64,000 bases of DNA from CBDFLS01 sp965249185 (lineage in GTDB: Bacteria; Chloroflexota; Dehalococcoidia; Lucifugimonadales; Australimonadaceae): NCBI GenBank assembly GCA_965249185.1, contig CBDFLS010000002.1, positions 186,001-250,000 of the forward strand, read 5' to 3'. A model generated the notes under the pieces. It was not told the origin of the DNA, did no database searches, and was given only the letters and a program-made list of their open reading frames with translations. The first letter of the stretch is position 1. The number at the start of each line of letters is the position of its first letter. Shown here one piece after another: positions 16,005 through 24,670 of this stretch. The position numbers and the translations under genes were made by a program.

Positions 16005-16910
16005 ATGCCCGGAAAAGACTGGCTGGAGTTGAGTATTCAGGTGCCCAGTGAGCTCGTGGAGCCGGTGGCGGAGCTGTTCCGCCGCTACGGGAAGGGAGGC
16101 GTGGCCATCGAAGAGCCGGGCGGCCACAACCCCGACGATGGCGAGCCCCAGCCGATTCCCACCAGCGCCACCCTTCGCACCTACATGCCGGTGACACCCG
16201 GCTTCCACTCCAACCGGGAGCTGATTCACATCGGCGTCAAGCTCATCGGCCACATTCATCCCTTGCCGGAGCTCCAGGAGCGGGAGCTGAAGGAGGATGA
16301 GTGGGAGACGGCCTGGAAGGCCCACTTCACCCTGCTCAAAGTGGGCCGCCGCCTGGTCGTGCGGCCCCCATGGCTGGCGTATGAGCCCGAAGCCGGCGAG
16401 GTGGTGGTGGAGGTGGAGCCAGGGATGGCGTTTGGGACGGGCCATCATCCCACCACGCGCAGGTGCTTAGAGAGCCTGGAGCGGCTGAGCTTCCCCGGCT
16501 GCCACGTGGTGGACGTGGGCGCGGGCTCAGGCATCCTGAGCATCGCCGCGGCGATGCTCGGCGCCGGATGGGTGCGGGGATTCGAGATAGACGCCGTTGC
16601 CCTGAAGGTGTGCCGTACCAACCTCAGGACCAACGGGGTTTCCGGCCAGGCGCGCTGCTACAAAGGGACGCTGCCCCATCCGCAGGCGTCCGCCGGCTCG
16701 GCGGACCTGGTGCTGGCCAACATCAACTCGGTGGCCCTGGCCAGCCTGGCGCCGGAGCTGCGGGCGGTGCTCAAGCCGGGGGGCTGGCTGGTTGCGGCCG
16801 GCATCCTGGAGGAGCGTCGCGCCCAAGTCGAGCAGGCCTTCGAGGACGCCGGGCTCACGGTTCGCGAGAGGCTGCTGGACGACGACTGGGTGGCACTCCT
16901 GGCGCAATGA
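16005..16910 (+). CDS. prmA: Ribosomal protein L11 methyltransferase
   Basis: 301 residues. It trimethylates ribosomal protein L11 using S-adenosylmethionine. The N-terminal substrate-recognition domain starts DWLELSIQVPSELVEPVAEL. The linker has the conserved PGMAFGTGHHPTTRRCLESL. The SAM-binding motif is VVDVGAGSGILSIAAAMLGA, followed by LVLANINSVALASLAPEL, equivalent to the NILA/NP motif. The C-terminus WVALLAQ is typical. dnaJ-prmA adjacency is common in Gram-positive and Chloroflexota genomes. Confidence 0.95.
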   Translation: MPGKDWLELSIQVPSELVEPVAELFRRYGKGGVAIEEPGGHNPDDGEPQPIPTSATLRTYMPVTPGFHSNRELIHIGVKLIGHIHPLPELQERELKEDEWETAWKAHFTLLKVGRRLVVRPPWLAYEPEAGEVVVEVEPGMAFGTGHHPTTRRCLESLERLSFPGCHVVDVGAGSGILSIAAAMLGAGWVRGFEIDAVALKVCRTNLRTNGVSGQARCYKGTLPHPQASAGSADLVLANINSVALASLAPELRAVLKPGGWLVAAGILEERRAQVEQAFEDAGLTVRERLLDDDWVALLAQ

Positions 16911-16923
16911 GCAGCGCCGGTCG

Positions 16924-17550
16924 TCACCCGCCACCGGCGGGACTCAGCGGCGCCACGCTGAAGATGACGTGGAACGGCTTGCAGTAGACGACCACCGACC
17001 GGTACTGCGTTGCATCGACGCCGTCCGGGATTTCGTAGTTCTGACTGCCCCTGTTTCCCTTCAGCTTTCCGAGGTCGATATAGCCATCGTCCTTGACTTC
17101 GGACCCGGAGTTCGGGTCCGCGTGCGTGCTCAGCAACAGATGCAGGTCCGGACCGTTGGTAACGCTGAAGTTCTCGAGCCGCAGCAGGTACTCGCCGGTG
17201 GGCTGGAGGTAAAGGGCGGCCTCGCCGCTCCCTAAGTGGAAGCGGTCTTGGTCGCGGAAGGCGCCGGTGCTGAGCTTTTCCGCCGCCCTCGCGGCGTCGG
17301 GCATGGCTTCTGTCATCTCGGTGTCCACCTTGGCCATGACCTCCATGACCATCTCTACATCCGCCCGTTTCATGTCCGGTGGAATCTCGGCGGAGACGGT
17401 GAGCGGGAACTCCTCATTCACCGTCTTATTCAAGAAAAGGGGCGAGCCCAGCCACCAGGTGACCGCAAGGGCCGGGATGGCGAGGACGGCGAGGATGCCC
17501 GCCACGGTCCGGCGGCGTCTGGTCGCTAGGGTCCAGCGAAAGATGCGCAT
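16924..17550 (-). CDS. Membrane-anchored DM13 domain protein
   Basis: 208 residues. An N-terminal basic segment (MRIFRWTLATRRRR) and one transmembrane helix (TVAGILAVLAIPALAVTWWL, about residues 15-35) anchor the protein, with the rest outside. The C-terminal half is a DM13 domain: DRFHLGSGEAALYLQPTGEY, GPDLHLLLSTHADP, GYIDLGKLKGNRGSQNYEIP, then VVVYCKPFHVIFSVAPL with its conserved Cys. DM13 domains are proposed to bind a redox cofactor or metal, and the electron-transfer role is a family prediction. I chose the second ATG at 17550 because GGAGG lies 5 nt before it. It is convergent with prmA (13 nt) and its 5' region lies just downstream of gpsA. Confidence 0.85.
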   Translation of the reverse strand: MRIFRWTLATRRRRTVAGILAVLAIPALAVTWWLGSPLFLNKTVNEEFPLTVSAEIPPDMKRADVEMVMEVMAKVDTEMTEAMPDAARAAEKLSTGAFRDQDRFHLGSGEAALYLQPTGEYLLRLENFSVTNGPDLHLLLSTHADPNSGSEVKDDGYIDLGKLKGNRGSQNYEIPDGVDATQYRSVVVYCKPFHVIFSVAPLSPAGGG

Positions 17551-17605
17551 CAAGTCCTCCATGGGGCCAAAGATGGGGGGCCAAAGGTGTGTCCAAAGCG
17601 AAGAG

Positions 17606-18634
17606 CTAGATACCAGTCCTCTCGGGCCGGGGGGCGCGGCCAAGGAGCTCCGCCACGGCCTGGCGGGGGTCCAAGCCCTCGAACAGCACTCGGTACGTCA
17701 CCTCGGTGATGGGCATCTCCACGCCCATCTCACGCGCCATCGCCACCGCCGCGGAGGTGGTATTAACGCCCTCGGCCACCTCGCCCAGTCCCGCCAGCAC
17801 CTCCGCGAGGGGCCGTCCCTGGGCGATCTGCTCGCCCACGTGCCGGTTGCGGCTCAGCCGGCTATAGCAGGTGGCTATCAGGTCGCCCAGTCCCGCCAGG
17901 CCGGCGAAGGTGAGGGGGTCGGCGCCCGCGGCCACGCCCAGCCGGGTGATCTCGGCCAACCCTCGGGTAACGAAGGCGGCTTTGGCATTGTCCCCGAGCT
18001 CCAGGCCGTCGCTCACGCCCGCTCCCAGGGCGATGATGTTCTTGAGCGCCCCGGACAGCTCCACGCCCACGACGTCGGTGTTGGTGTAAACGCGGAAGGT
18101 GGTGGAGGTCAGCACCGCCTGGGCCGCTTGCGCCACCCGCTGGTCCGCCGAGGCGACCACGGCGGAGGCCGGCCTGTCGTCGGCGATCTCCCGGGCGAGG
18201 TTCGGTCCCGACAAGACGCAGATGTGGGGGTGAAGACGGGCGGGCAGCACCTCGCGGGCCACCTGGCTCATGCGCAGGCTGCTGTCGCGCTCCAGCCCCT
18301 TCGCGGCGATCACCACCAGCGGCGCTCCATCGAGGTGGAGCACCGTCGCCACCAGGTTCTCCCGCAGGGTGTTGGAGGGCACGGCGTATACGGCGGCCCG
18401 AGCGCCCCCAATGGCCTCCGAGGGCTCGGCGGTGACGGTCAAGGAGGAGGGGAAGGGATGGCCCGGCAACCGGCGCGCATTCTCCCCCGCCCGCCGCAGC
18501 TCCAGCGCCTCCTCCGGCGTGCGGGCAAGGAACCGGACGGGCACGCCCCGGCGCGCCAGGATGATGGCCAGGGTGGTGCCCCAGGTGGTGGCGCCAACGA
18601 CGGCCACCGGATCGGGCTGTGCCTCAGCGTTCAC
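17606..18634 (-). CDS. gpsA: Glycerol-3-phosphate dehydrogenase [NAD(P)+]
   Basis: 342 residues. It reduces dihydroxyacetone phosphate to sn-glycerol-3-phosphate for phospholipid synthesis. The dinucleotide-binding start VAVVGATTWGTTLAIILARRG departs slightly from the usual GAGSWGTALA. KGLERDSSLRMSQV, LSGPNLAREIADDRPAS, ALKNIIALGAGVSDGLELGDN (catalytic Lys) and GLAGLGDLIATCYSRLSRNR are all conserved. The start is a GTG at 18634 with no strong ribosome-binding site. Its usual partners der and plsY are at 56-58 kb, so the common der-plsY-gpsA arrangement is split here. Confidence 0.95.
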   Translation of the reverse strand: MNAEAQPDPVAVVGATTWGTTLAIILARRGVPVRFLARTPEEALELRRAGENARRLPGHPFPSSLTVTAEPSEAIGGARAAVYAVPSNTLRENLVATVLHLDGAPLVVIAAKGLERDSSLRMSQVAREVLPARLHPHICVLSGPNLAREIADDRPASAVVASADQRVAQAAQAVLTSTTFRVYTNTDVVGVELSGALKNIIALGAGVSDGLELGDNAKAAFVTRGLAEITRLGVAAGADPLTFAGLAGLGDLIATCYSRLSRNRHVGEQIAQGRPLAEVLAGLGEVAEGVNTTSAAVAMAREMGVEMPITEVTYRVLFEGLDPRQAVAELLGRAPRPERTGI

Positions 18635-18651
18635 GCCCGCATTCTACCAGG

Positions 18652-18682
18652 CAGGGCTCGCCCTGGCAGGGTGCGACCCTGC
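18652..18682. repeat. Palindromic repeat, family B (copy 1)
   Basis: Two adjacent palindromes: CAGGGC-TC-GCCCTG (18652-18665) and GCAGGGT-GCG-ACCCTGC (18666-18682). The second core recurs at 63813-63828. Confidence 0.75.
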
Positions 18683-18763
18683 ACCTGTTTGCGGGGTCCC
18701 GTGACGCCGTTTGAGGCAGACGCTGGTGAGTCCGCGCCGGGGCGTGTTCTATCTGGGCACCCA

Positions 18764-18800
18764 CCAGGGTTCACCCTGGACCCACATGCGGGGCCCCAGA
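18764..18800. repeat. Palindromic repeat, family B (variant)
   Basis: CCAGGGTTCACCCTGGACCC followed by ACATGCGGGGCCCC. Almost the same sequence (CTCGCCCTGGACCCACATGT) occurs at 39090-39117. Confidence 0.7.
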
Positions 18801-18900
18801 CCTCTACTCTGCCTATCGCCTATAAGCCCACGCCGGAGCGCCAGGCTCAGCGCTTGGCTTCCGCCTAAAGCGGACGGGGTCCCGGATACTCTTCATGCAG

Positions 18901-18937
18901 CACCGCTCATGGTTCGAGAGCCTCACCACGAGCGGTG
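18901..18937. repeat. Intergenic palindromic repeat, family A (copy 2)
   Basis: CACCGCTCATGG and CCACGAGCGGTG form 12-base arms with one mismatch around TTCGAGAGCCTCA. It lies 22 bases downstream of the thrS stop. Confidence 0.8.
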
Positions 18938-18959
18938 CCGCTCCACATGCCGCTGACGC

Positions 18960-20714
18960 TCAGCGTCCGGCTGCGCTGTCGTCCTGGATGCGCGAGACGA
19001 TGTCGGCGATGGGCACGGCGCCCAAGTCCTCGCCGCTGCGGAGGCGGAGGGCAGCGGCGCCGGCCTCCGCCTCGCGGTCGCCCACCACCAGCATATAGGG
19101 CACCTTCTGGAGCTGGGCGTCGCGGATCTTGGCGTTCATGCGCTCGCTACGGGCACCCACCTTGGCCCGCAGCTTGGCTGCGTCGAGCTGCGCTCGTACC
19201 GCCTCCGCGTACTCCAGATGCCGGTCGGCGATGGGGATGACCAGGGCCTGGACCGGGGCCAGCCACACCGGGAACGCGCCGCCGTAGTGCTCCACCAGCA
19301 CGCCGAAGAAGCGCTCCAGAGAGCCGAGGATGGCCCGGTGGACCATGTAGGGCCGGTGCTCGCCGCCGTCTTCCCCAACGTAGGTCAGGTCGAAGCGCTC
19401 CGGCAGGTTGAAGTCGAACTGGATGGTGGTGCACTGCCAGGACCGGCCGATGGCGTCCCGAATCTTTACGTCCACCTTGGGGCCGTAGAAGGCGCCGCCA
19501 CCCTCGTCCACCAGGTATTCCACGCCGCGTCGGTCCAGGGCCCGGCGCAGCGATTCCGTGGCGTGGTCCCACTGCTCCACCGGGCCCACCGCCTTCTCCG
19601 GCCGGGTGCTCAGATAGATGTCGTAGTCGGAGAACCCGTAGGCGCCCAGCAGATCGAAGGTGAAATCCAGAACGCCCACCACCTCCTCCTCCACCTGCTC
19701 GGGCAGGCAGAAGATATGGGCGTCGTCCTGGGTGAAGCCGCGGACGCGCAGGAGGCCGTGGACCACGCCGCCCCGCTCGTAGCGGTAGACGGTGCCCAGC
19801 TCGGCGAGCCGCATGGGCAGCTCGCGGTAGGAGCGCTTGGCGGAGCGGTACACCTGGATGTGGAAGGGGCAGTTCATGGGCTTGACGTAGTAGGCCTGCC
19901 CGTCCACGTCCATGGCGTCGTACATGCTCTCGCGGTAGAAGTCCAGGTGGCCACTGGTGCGCCACAGATCCTCGCGGCCGATATGGGGCGAGTAGACCAG
20001 GTCGTAGCCGCGGGCCAAGTGCTGCTCGCGCCAGTGGTCCTCCATGATCGCGCGGACCCGTGCCCCCTTGGGGTGCCAGATGATGAGGCCCGAGCCGACC
20101 TGCTCCGAGGTGGAGAAGAGCTCCAGCTCCCGGCCCAGGCGGCGGTGGTCGCGGCGGCCGGCCTCCTCGATGCGCTGGAGATACGCATCCAGCTCGCCCT
20201 GGGACTCCCATGCGGTGCCGTAGATGCGTTGGAGCATGGCGTTGCGCTCGTCGCCGCGCCAGTAGGCGCCCGCCACGCTCATCAGCTTGACGGCCGGTAT
20301 CTGGCCCGTGGACTCCACGTGGCGGCCCCGGCACAGGTCCAGGAAGCCACCGTGACGGCAGGTGGTGATCCGCTCCCCCTCCGGCAGGTCGTCGATGATC
20401 TCCTGCTTGAAGGGCTGGTCCGCGAAGAGCCCCCTGGCCTCCTCGCGGGTCACCTCGCCCAGCTCGAAGGGCAGGTCCTTGCCGATGCGCTGTCGCATAA
20501 GGGCTTCGATGGACTCCATGTCCTCCGGCGTGAAGGGCCGGGGCGCCTGGAAGTCGTAGTAGAACCCATCTTCGATGGGCGGGCCGATGGCGTACTTGGT
20601 CTCGGGGAAGAGCTCCACCACGGCGTCGGCCATCACGTGGGAGGCGGAGTGGCGGATGCGGAACCGCCGGTCCTCCAGCGCCTGCTCTTCAGGGGTCAGT
20701 TGCTTCTCGGGCAT
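18960..20714 (-). CDS. thrS: Threonine-tRNA ligase lacking the TGS domain
   Basis: 584 residues, about 60 short of the common bacterial form. The N-terminal TGS domain is missing and the protein starts at the editing domain, whose zinc-like motifs are intact (RIRHSASHVMADAV and CRHGGFLDLCRGRH). The class II catalytic core has the zinc ligand in VKPMNCPFHIQVY, motif 2 RYERGGVVHGLLRVRGFTQD and motif 3 MVHRAILGSLERFFGVL. The anticodon-binding domain spans about the last 110 residues (PVQALVIPIADRHLEYAEAV). The ATG at 20714 has GAGGTGA 3 nt upstream, so the short N-terminus looks genuine. Confidence 0.96.
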   Translation of the reverse strand: MPEKQLTPEEQALEDRRFRIRHSASHVMADAVVELFPETKYAIGPPIEDGFYYDFQAPRPFTPEDMESIEALMRQRIGKDLPFELGEVTREEARGLFADQPFKQEIIDDLPEGERITTCRHGGFLDLCRGRHVESTGQIPAVKLMSVAGAYWRGDERNAMLQRIYGTAWESQGELDAYLQRIEEAGRRDHRRLGRELELFSTSEQVGSGLIIWHPKGARVRAIMEDHWREQHLARGYDLVYSPHIGREDLWRTSGHLDFYRESMYDAMDVDGQAYYVKPMNCPFHIQVYRSAKRSYRELPMRLAELGTVYRYERGGVVHGLLRVRGFTQDDAHIFCLPEQVEEEVVGVLDFTFDLLGAYGFSDYDIYLSTRPEKAVGPVEQWDHATESLRRALDRRGVEYLVDEGGGAFYGPKVDVKIRDAIGRSWQCTTIQFDFNLPERFDLTYVGEDGGEHRPYMVHRAILGSLERFFGVLVEHYGGAFPVWLAPVQALVIPIADRHLEYAEAVRAQLDAAKLRAKVGARSERMNAKIRDAQLQKVPYMLVVGDREAEAGAAALRLRSGEDLGAVPIADIVSRIQDDSAAGR

Positions 20715-20769
20715 GGGTCACCTCGCGCATCCGGTACGAGGGGATGCGAGTGCAGGATTTCGTAATGGC

Positions 20770-20798
20770 ATGATACGGGAGGCGAGGCCGGCAAGCAA
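20770..20798 (-). promoter_or_regulatory. Candidate thrS promoter
   Basis: Minus-strand TTGCTT (20798-20793), 17-nt spacer, TATCAT (20775-20770). It would give a leader of about 50 nt, too short for a T-box, and no T-box motif is visible. Confidence 0.35.
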
Positions 20799-20854
20799 AG
20801 GGCGGGCAGGTGAAAGGCTGCTGAGAATGAGATGGCCCGCGCCCGCCGGCCCGG

Positions 20855-23155
20855 CTAGTCCCCCGCCACGGTTGCCTGGGCGCCCTCCCGCTCCCGGATG
20901 GCCCAGAAGACGCGCTCGGGCGTCATGGGGAGCCGGCGCATGCGAACGCCGGTCGCGCGGGCTATGGCGTTGGCCAGCGCCGCCGGCGGCGGCACGATGG
21001 GCACCTCGCCGACGCCCCGGGCGCCGTAGGGCCCAGCCGTGGCGGGCACCTCGATGAGCTCCGTGTCGATCATGGGCAGGTCCAGCGCCGTGAGCATGCG
21101 GTAGTCCAACAGCGCCGGGTTCCGCAGCACGCCGCGGTCGTGGGCGTAGTACTCGCTGAGGCCCCAGCTAATGCCCTGGTAGGCGCCGCCCTGGAGCTGG
21201 CCCTCCACCTGCTGCGGGTTGATGGCCTTGCCCACGTCCTGGAAGGCGGTGTAGCGGAGGATGGTGACCTTGCCCGTCTCCGAGTCCACCTCCACGTCGG
21301 CCAGGTGGGCCGCGAAGGTGGGGGCCGGAGGCTGGCGGGTGGTGGCGCCGTGGCCCACCACCGGGCCGTTGTTGCGCCGCACGCTGAGCCGGGCCACCTC
21401 CCGCCAGGGCATGTGCTGCTCAGGGTTCTCTCGCACCCGGAACACCCCGCCGGCATAATCGACGTCCGCCGGCTCGACCTTCATCTGAGCTCCTGCGTGG
21501 GCGCTCATCTGCCCCAGCACCGACTTGCAAGCCTCGTAGGTGGCGAAGCTCATGGTATAGGTGGTGCGACTCCCGGCGCTCAGGTCCGTGTAGGGCGACG
21601 AGTCAGTATCGGTGACCCGGGCGTGCACGTCCTCCAGGGGTATCTGCAGCTTCTCGGCCACCATCTGCTGATGCGTAGTGCGAGTGCCCGTGAGGTCTAC
21701 CTGCCCCGACTGATGGGTCACGGTGCCGTCGGGGTGCACGGTGACCAGCGCCGACGAGGTCATGCCGGCCCCGCCCCAAAAGCCGAGCGCCAGCCCGCGG
21801 CCCCGGTTGGGGCCCTCCAGCGGTGCGTTCCAGTGCGGATGCTTCCCGATCCGCTCCAGCACCTGTTTCAAGCCGACACGGTTGAGAGGCTGGTCGTTGG
21901 TCATCAGGTCGCCCTCCTCCACCGCGTTGAGCTTGCGGAACGCGAGGGGGTCGATGTCCAGACGAGTGGCCACCTCGTCCATGTGGGCCTCCACCGCGAA
22001 GCCGGCGGGGGTGCCGCCCGGCGCCCGGTAGGCCTGGACGCGGGGCTTGTTGGTGAGCACGTCGAAGGCCTCGATGCGAAGGTTGTCCACCTTGTAGGGC
22101 CCGAAGCTGACCACGGAGGCGCCCGCCGTGGGGCTGCCTGGCAGACACCCGGAGTCGTAGACCATGCGCGTGGAGCACGCGAGCAGCTTGCCATCCTTGC
22201 GGGCGCCCGTCTTCACCGTGATGTAGGCGGGCGAGCCGGGGCCGGTGGCGCGAAACACCTCATTGCGGCTCATGACCATCTTCACCGGACGGCCCGTCTT
22301 CCTGGCCAGCATGACCACCAGGGGCTCCAGAATGGTGTATATCTTGCCGCCGAAGCCGCCGCCGATCTCCAGGGGAACGATGTTCATCTTGTCCTGGGGC
22401 AGCTCCAGCAGCGCGGTGAGCTGGCGCTGGGCGTTGAAGGTGCCCTGCGTGCTGGTCCACACCGTGACGCGGCCGCTCGGGTCCACGTCGGCGATGCACG
22501 CCTGGGGCTCCATGTAGCCCTGGTGGACCATCATCGTCTCGTAGCTGGTCTCCAAGACCAGGTCGGCCTCCCGGAAGGCCGACTCCACGTCGCCTCGGCC
22601 GCTCTCAGTGATCATGGCGATGTTGCTCGGCTCCGTCGGCGGCTCCCCCAGCGTCCTGGTGATGAGGCCGGGGAGCACCAGCGGAGCGCCCGGCTCCATG
22701 GCCTGAAGGGCGTTCTCCACGGGCGGCAGCACCTCGTACTCCACCTCCACCAACTCCGACGCTTCTTGCGCCACCTCGAGCGCCGTGGCGGCCACCACCG
22801 CGATGGTGTGACCGTCGAAGAGCGCCTTGTCGTGGGCGATGGTCAGGACGCGCAGGTGCTCCAAGGCGATCAGCAGCTCACCCCCGAAGGTAACCCCCGT
22901 CTCGCCCACCTCGGGCAGGTCCTTCCGCGTGATGACCCCCTTGACGCCAGGAAGCGCCTCCGCTTTAGAGGAATCGATGCTCACGATGCGTGCGTGGGGA
23001 TGCGGGCTGCGCGCCGCCACGGCGTGGAGCATGCCCGGCAGCTTCATATCGGCGCCGTAGACGGCCCTGCCCGTGACGCGCTCCACGGCGTCGGTCTTGG
23101 GCGCCCGCCGGCCGATGTGCTTGAACTCCCGCCGGCCGTCACCGCTGGTGGTCAC
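20855..23155 (-). CDS. Molybdenum hydroxylase, molybdopterin-binding large subunit
   Basis: 766 residues, the xanthine dehydrogenase/aldehyde oxidase/CO dehydrogenase large-subunit family. The N-terminal domain begins with DAVERVTGRAVYGADMKLPG, typical of the hammerhead domain. The Mo-site region has EIGGGFGGKIYTILEPLVVM and PRVQAYRAPGGTPAGFAVE. The C-terminal part has GARGVGEVPIVPPPAALANA with the catalytic Glu. The form I CO dehydrogenase active-site loop (AYRCSFR) is absent, so a hydroxylase of purines, aldehydes or other heterocycles is more likely; the substrate is unknown. I chose the GTG at 23155 because AGGAGG lies 6 nt before it. It is the last gene of a FAD-FeS-Mo operon. Confidence 0.93.
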   Translation of the reverse strand: MTTSGDGRREFKHIGRRAPKTDAVERVTGRAVYGADMKLPGMLHAVAARSPHPHARIVSIDSSKAEALPGVKGVITRKDLPEVGETGVTFGGELLIALEHLRVLTIAHDKALFDGHTIAVVAATALEVAQEASELVEVEYEVLPPVENALQAMEPGAPLVLPGLITRTLGEPPTEPSNIAMITESGRGDVESAFREADLVLETSYETMMVHQGYMEPQACIADVDPSGRVTVWTSTQGTFNAQRQLTALLELPQDKMNIVPLEIGGGFGGKIYTILEPLVVMLARKTGRPVKMVMSRNEVFRATGPGSPAYITVKTGARKDGKLLACSTRMVYDSGCLPGSPTAGASVVSFGPYKVDNLRIEAFDVLTNKPRVQAYRAPGGTPAGFAVEAHMDEVATRLDIDPLAFRKLNAVEEGDLMTNDQPLNRVGLKQVLERIGKHPHWNAPLEGPNRGRGLALGFWGGAGMTSSALVTVHPDGTVTHQSGQVDLTGTRTTHQQMVAEKLQIPLEDVHARVTDTDSSPYTDLSAGSRTTYTMSFATYEACKSVLGQMSAHAGAQMKVEPADVDYAGGVFRVRENPEQHMPWREVARLSVRRNNGPVVGHGATTRQPPAPTFAAHLADVEVDSETGKVTILRYTAFQDVGKAINPQQVEGQLQGGAYQGISWGLSEYYAHDRGVLRNPALLDYRMLTALDLPMIDTELIEVPATAGPYGARGVGEVPIVPPPAALANAIARATGVRMRRLPMTPERVFWAIREREGAQATVAGD

Positions 23156-23165
23156 GCTGCGCCTC

Positions 23166-23642
23166 CTATCCAACCGCCCTTGCCTGGGCGGCGGCCTGAA
23201 TGGCCCGGACGATCTTGTCGTAGCCGGTGCACCGGCAGAGGTTGCCCGCGATGGCCAGACGTATCTCCCACTCGGTGGGACGCGGGTTGCGGTCGAGAAG
23301 CCAGCGGGCCGAAAGGAGGAAACCGGGCGTGCAGAAGCCGCACTGGAGACCGCCCTCGTCGATGAAGGCCTGCTGGAGCGGGTCCAGCTTTGCGCCCATG
23401 GCCAGCCCCTCCACCGAGACGACCTCTTTCCCCTCCACCTCGGCCGCCAGCACCAGGCACGAGTCCACCGTGCGGCCGTCCATCAGCACGGTGCAGGAGC
23501 CGCAGTTGCCGTTGCCGCAGCCCTCTTTGGTGCCGGTGTAACCCAGGTCGTCGCGGAGCGCGCCCAGCAGGGTCTGCCACGGCTGGACCAGCGCCTCCTG
23601 GGGCTCGCCGTTGAGGGTGAAGCTAACGGGTATCTTGGGCAC
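23166..23642 (-). CDS. Molybdenum hydroxylase, [2Fe-2S] small subunit
   Basis: 158 residues with two iron-sulfur domains. The plant-ferredoxin-type cluster is GCGNGNCGSCTVLMDGR (residues about 40-57). The helical [2Fe-2S] domain has QCGFCTPGFLL and GNLCRCTGYDKIVRAI. It passes electrons from the Mo site to FAD. The GTG start at 23642 has AAGGAG 5 nt upstream. It ends 10 nt before the large-subunit gene. Confidence 0.95.
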   Translation of the reverse strand: MPKIPVSFTLNGEPQEALVQPWQTLLGALRDDLGYTGTKEGCGNGNCGSCTVLMDGRTVDSCLVLAAEVEGKEVVSVEGLAMGAKLDPLQQAFIDEGGLQCGFCTPGFLLSARWLLDRNPRPTEWEIRLAIAGNLCRCTGYDKIVRAIQAAAQARAVG

Positions 23643-23678
23643 GGCGTCTCCTTTCAGCGGGCTAGATGGGCCAGCGGG

Positions 23679-24551
23679 CTAGATGCCAAGGTTGTACAGG
23701 CAGCGGCGCAGGGCGCGGCGGGTGAGCACCTTGACCAGCTCGCGCCGGTACTCCGCCGAGCCGCGCACGTCGGAGATGGGGCTGGCGGCCCGGACCGCCG
23801 CCTCCGACGCCTCCACCAGCAGGGCATCGGTGGGCCGCTTGCCGGCCAGGACCGCCTCTGCGGCGTTCGCACGCACCGGCGTGGGCGCCACCGACGCCAG
23901 GGCGATACGCGCTTCGGCTATGGTGGAGTCTCCGGCGCTCAGGGCCACCATGCAAGCCACCCCAACCACGGCGATGTCCATCTCGTTCCGGGGGATGAAC
24001 CGGAGATAGCTGGAGGAGCTGCGCTCCGGCGGCGCGGGCGCTCGCAGTTCGATCAGCAGCTCGTCCCGCCCCAGGACGGTCCGGCTGGGCCCCGTGAAGA
24101 ACGCCCCCAATGGCACCTCGCGCTGGCCCTGGGGCCCCGCGAGCACCGCCACGGCGTCGTATACCAGGAGCGGCGGCGCCGTGTCGGCGGAGGGGGCCGC
24201 GTTGCTGCCGTTGCCGCCGATGGTTGCCCGGTTCTGTATCTGGTAGGAGCCGACGAGCAGCGCCGCGTCACGAATGGCCGGGTAGCGCTCCGCCAGCTCC
24301 GCGTGTCCAGCGGCGTCGGCGCAGCTCACGGCGGCCCCGATACGCAGGCCCTCGGCCGGCGAGTACTCCAGGCGGAGCATCTCAGGGACGTGCTTCACGT
24401 CCCTGACCACCGCCGGCCGTGGTCTGCCCTCCTTCATCTGGGCGATGAGGTCGGTGCCGCCGGCCAGCGGCTTCACCTGGCCGCCGGCGGAGGCCATCAC
24501 CGCCAGGGCATCGGCCAGGCTCCGGGGGGCCACGAACTGAAAGCCACGCAT
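23679..24551 (-). CDS. Molybdenum hydroxylase, FAD-binding medium subunit
   Basis: 290 residues, the FAD_binding_5/CO_deh_flav_C architecture. FAD-binding motifs are KPLAGGTDLIAQMK (residues about 27-40) and TIGGNGSNAAPSADTAPPLL (about 112-131). The C-terminal domain follows from about residue 180. The ATG at 24551 has GAGGTG about 4 nt upstream; the reading frame stays open further upstream, but that stretch shows no similarity. It is the first gene of the operon, 36 nt before the small-subunit gene. Confidence 0.93.
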   Translation of the reverse strand: MRGFQFVAPRSLADALAVMASAGGQVKPLAGGTDLIAQMKEGRPRPAVVRDVKHVPEMLRLEYSPAEGLRIGAAVSCADAAGHAELAERYPAIRDAALLVGSYQIQNRATIGGNGSNAAPSADTAPPLLVYDAVAVLAGPQGQREVPLGAFFTGPSRTVLGRDELLIELRAPAPPERSSSSYLRFIPRNEMDIAVVGVACMVALSAGDSTIAEARIALASVAPTPVRANAAEAVLAGKRPTDALLVEASEAAVRAASPISDVRGSAEYRRELVKVLTRRALRRCLYNLGI

Positions 24552-24601
24552 CCAGCACCTCGCGAGCGAATCGGGCCCAATCGGGCCCCTAAACCAGCCA
24601 C

Positions 24602-24630
24602 ATTGTAGAGTCGTCCCGGAGCCCTGGCAA
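24602..24630 (-). promoter_or_regulatory. Candidate promoter of the molybdenum hydroxylase operon
   Basis: Minus-strand TTGCCA (24630-24625), 17-nt spacer, TACAAT (24607-24602), each hexamer 5/6. It would start transcription about 45 nt before the medium-subunit ATG. Confidence 0.6.
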
Positions 24631-24670
24631 CGAGGCGAGGCACCGCCGAGGGAAGTAGTATCATGGGCCC

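Larger units (their letters stand above)
18635..18959. other. 325-base gap between thrS and gpsA, mostly palindromic repeats
   Basis: It holds family B repeats (18652-18682 and 18764-18800) and a family A repeat (18901-18937). I find no gene and no recognisable gpsA promoter. Confidence 0.6.

Noticed and set aside
17267..18868. 533-codon plus-strand open frame opposite gpsA and the DM13 gene
   Set aside because: It spans two genes and a repeat-filled gap and lacks any recognisable domain.
19218..20765. 515-codon plus-strand open frame opposite thrS
   Set aside because: Antisense shadow of a conserved synthetase; composition is His/Leu/Val-rich and no ribosome-binding site or motif is present.
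21140..23365. 741-codon plus-strand open frame opposite the molybdenum hydroxylase
   Set aside because: It is antisense to two clearly conserved subunits, is rich in His, Gly, Arg and Leu in the manner of complement frames of high-GC genes, and has no family motif.
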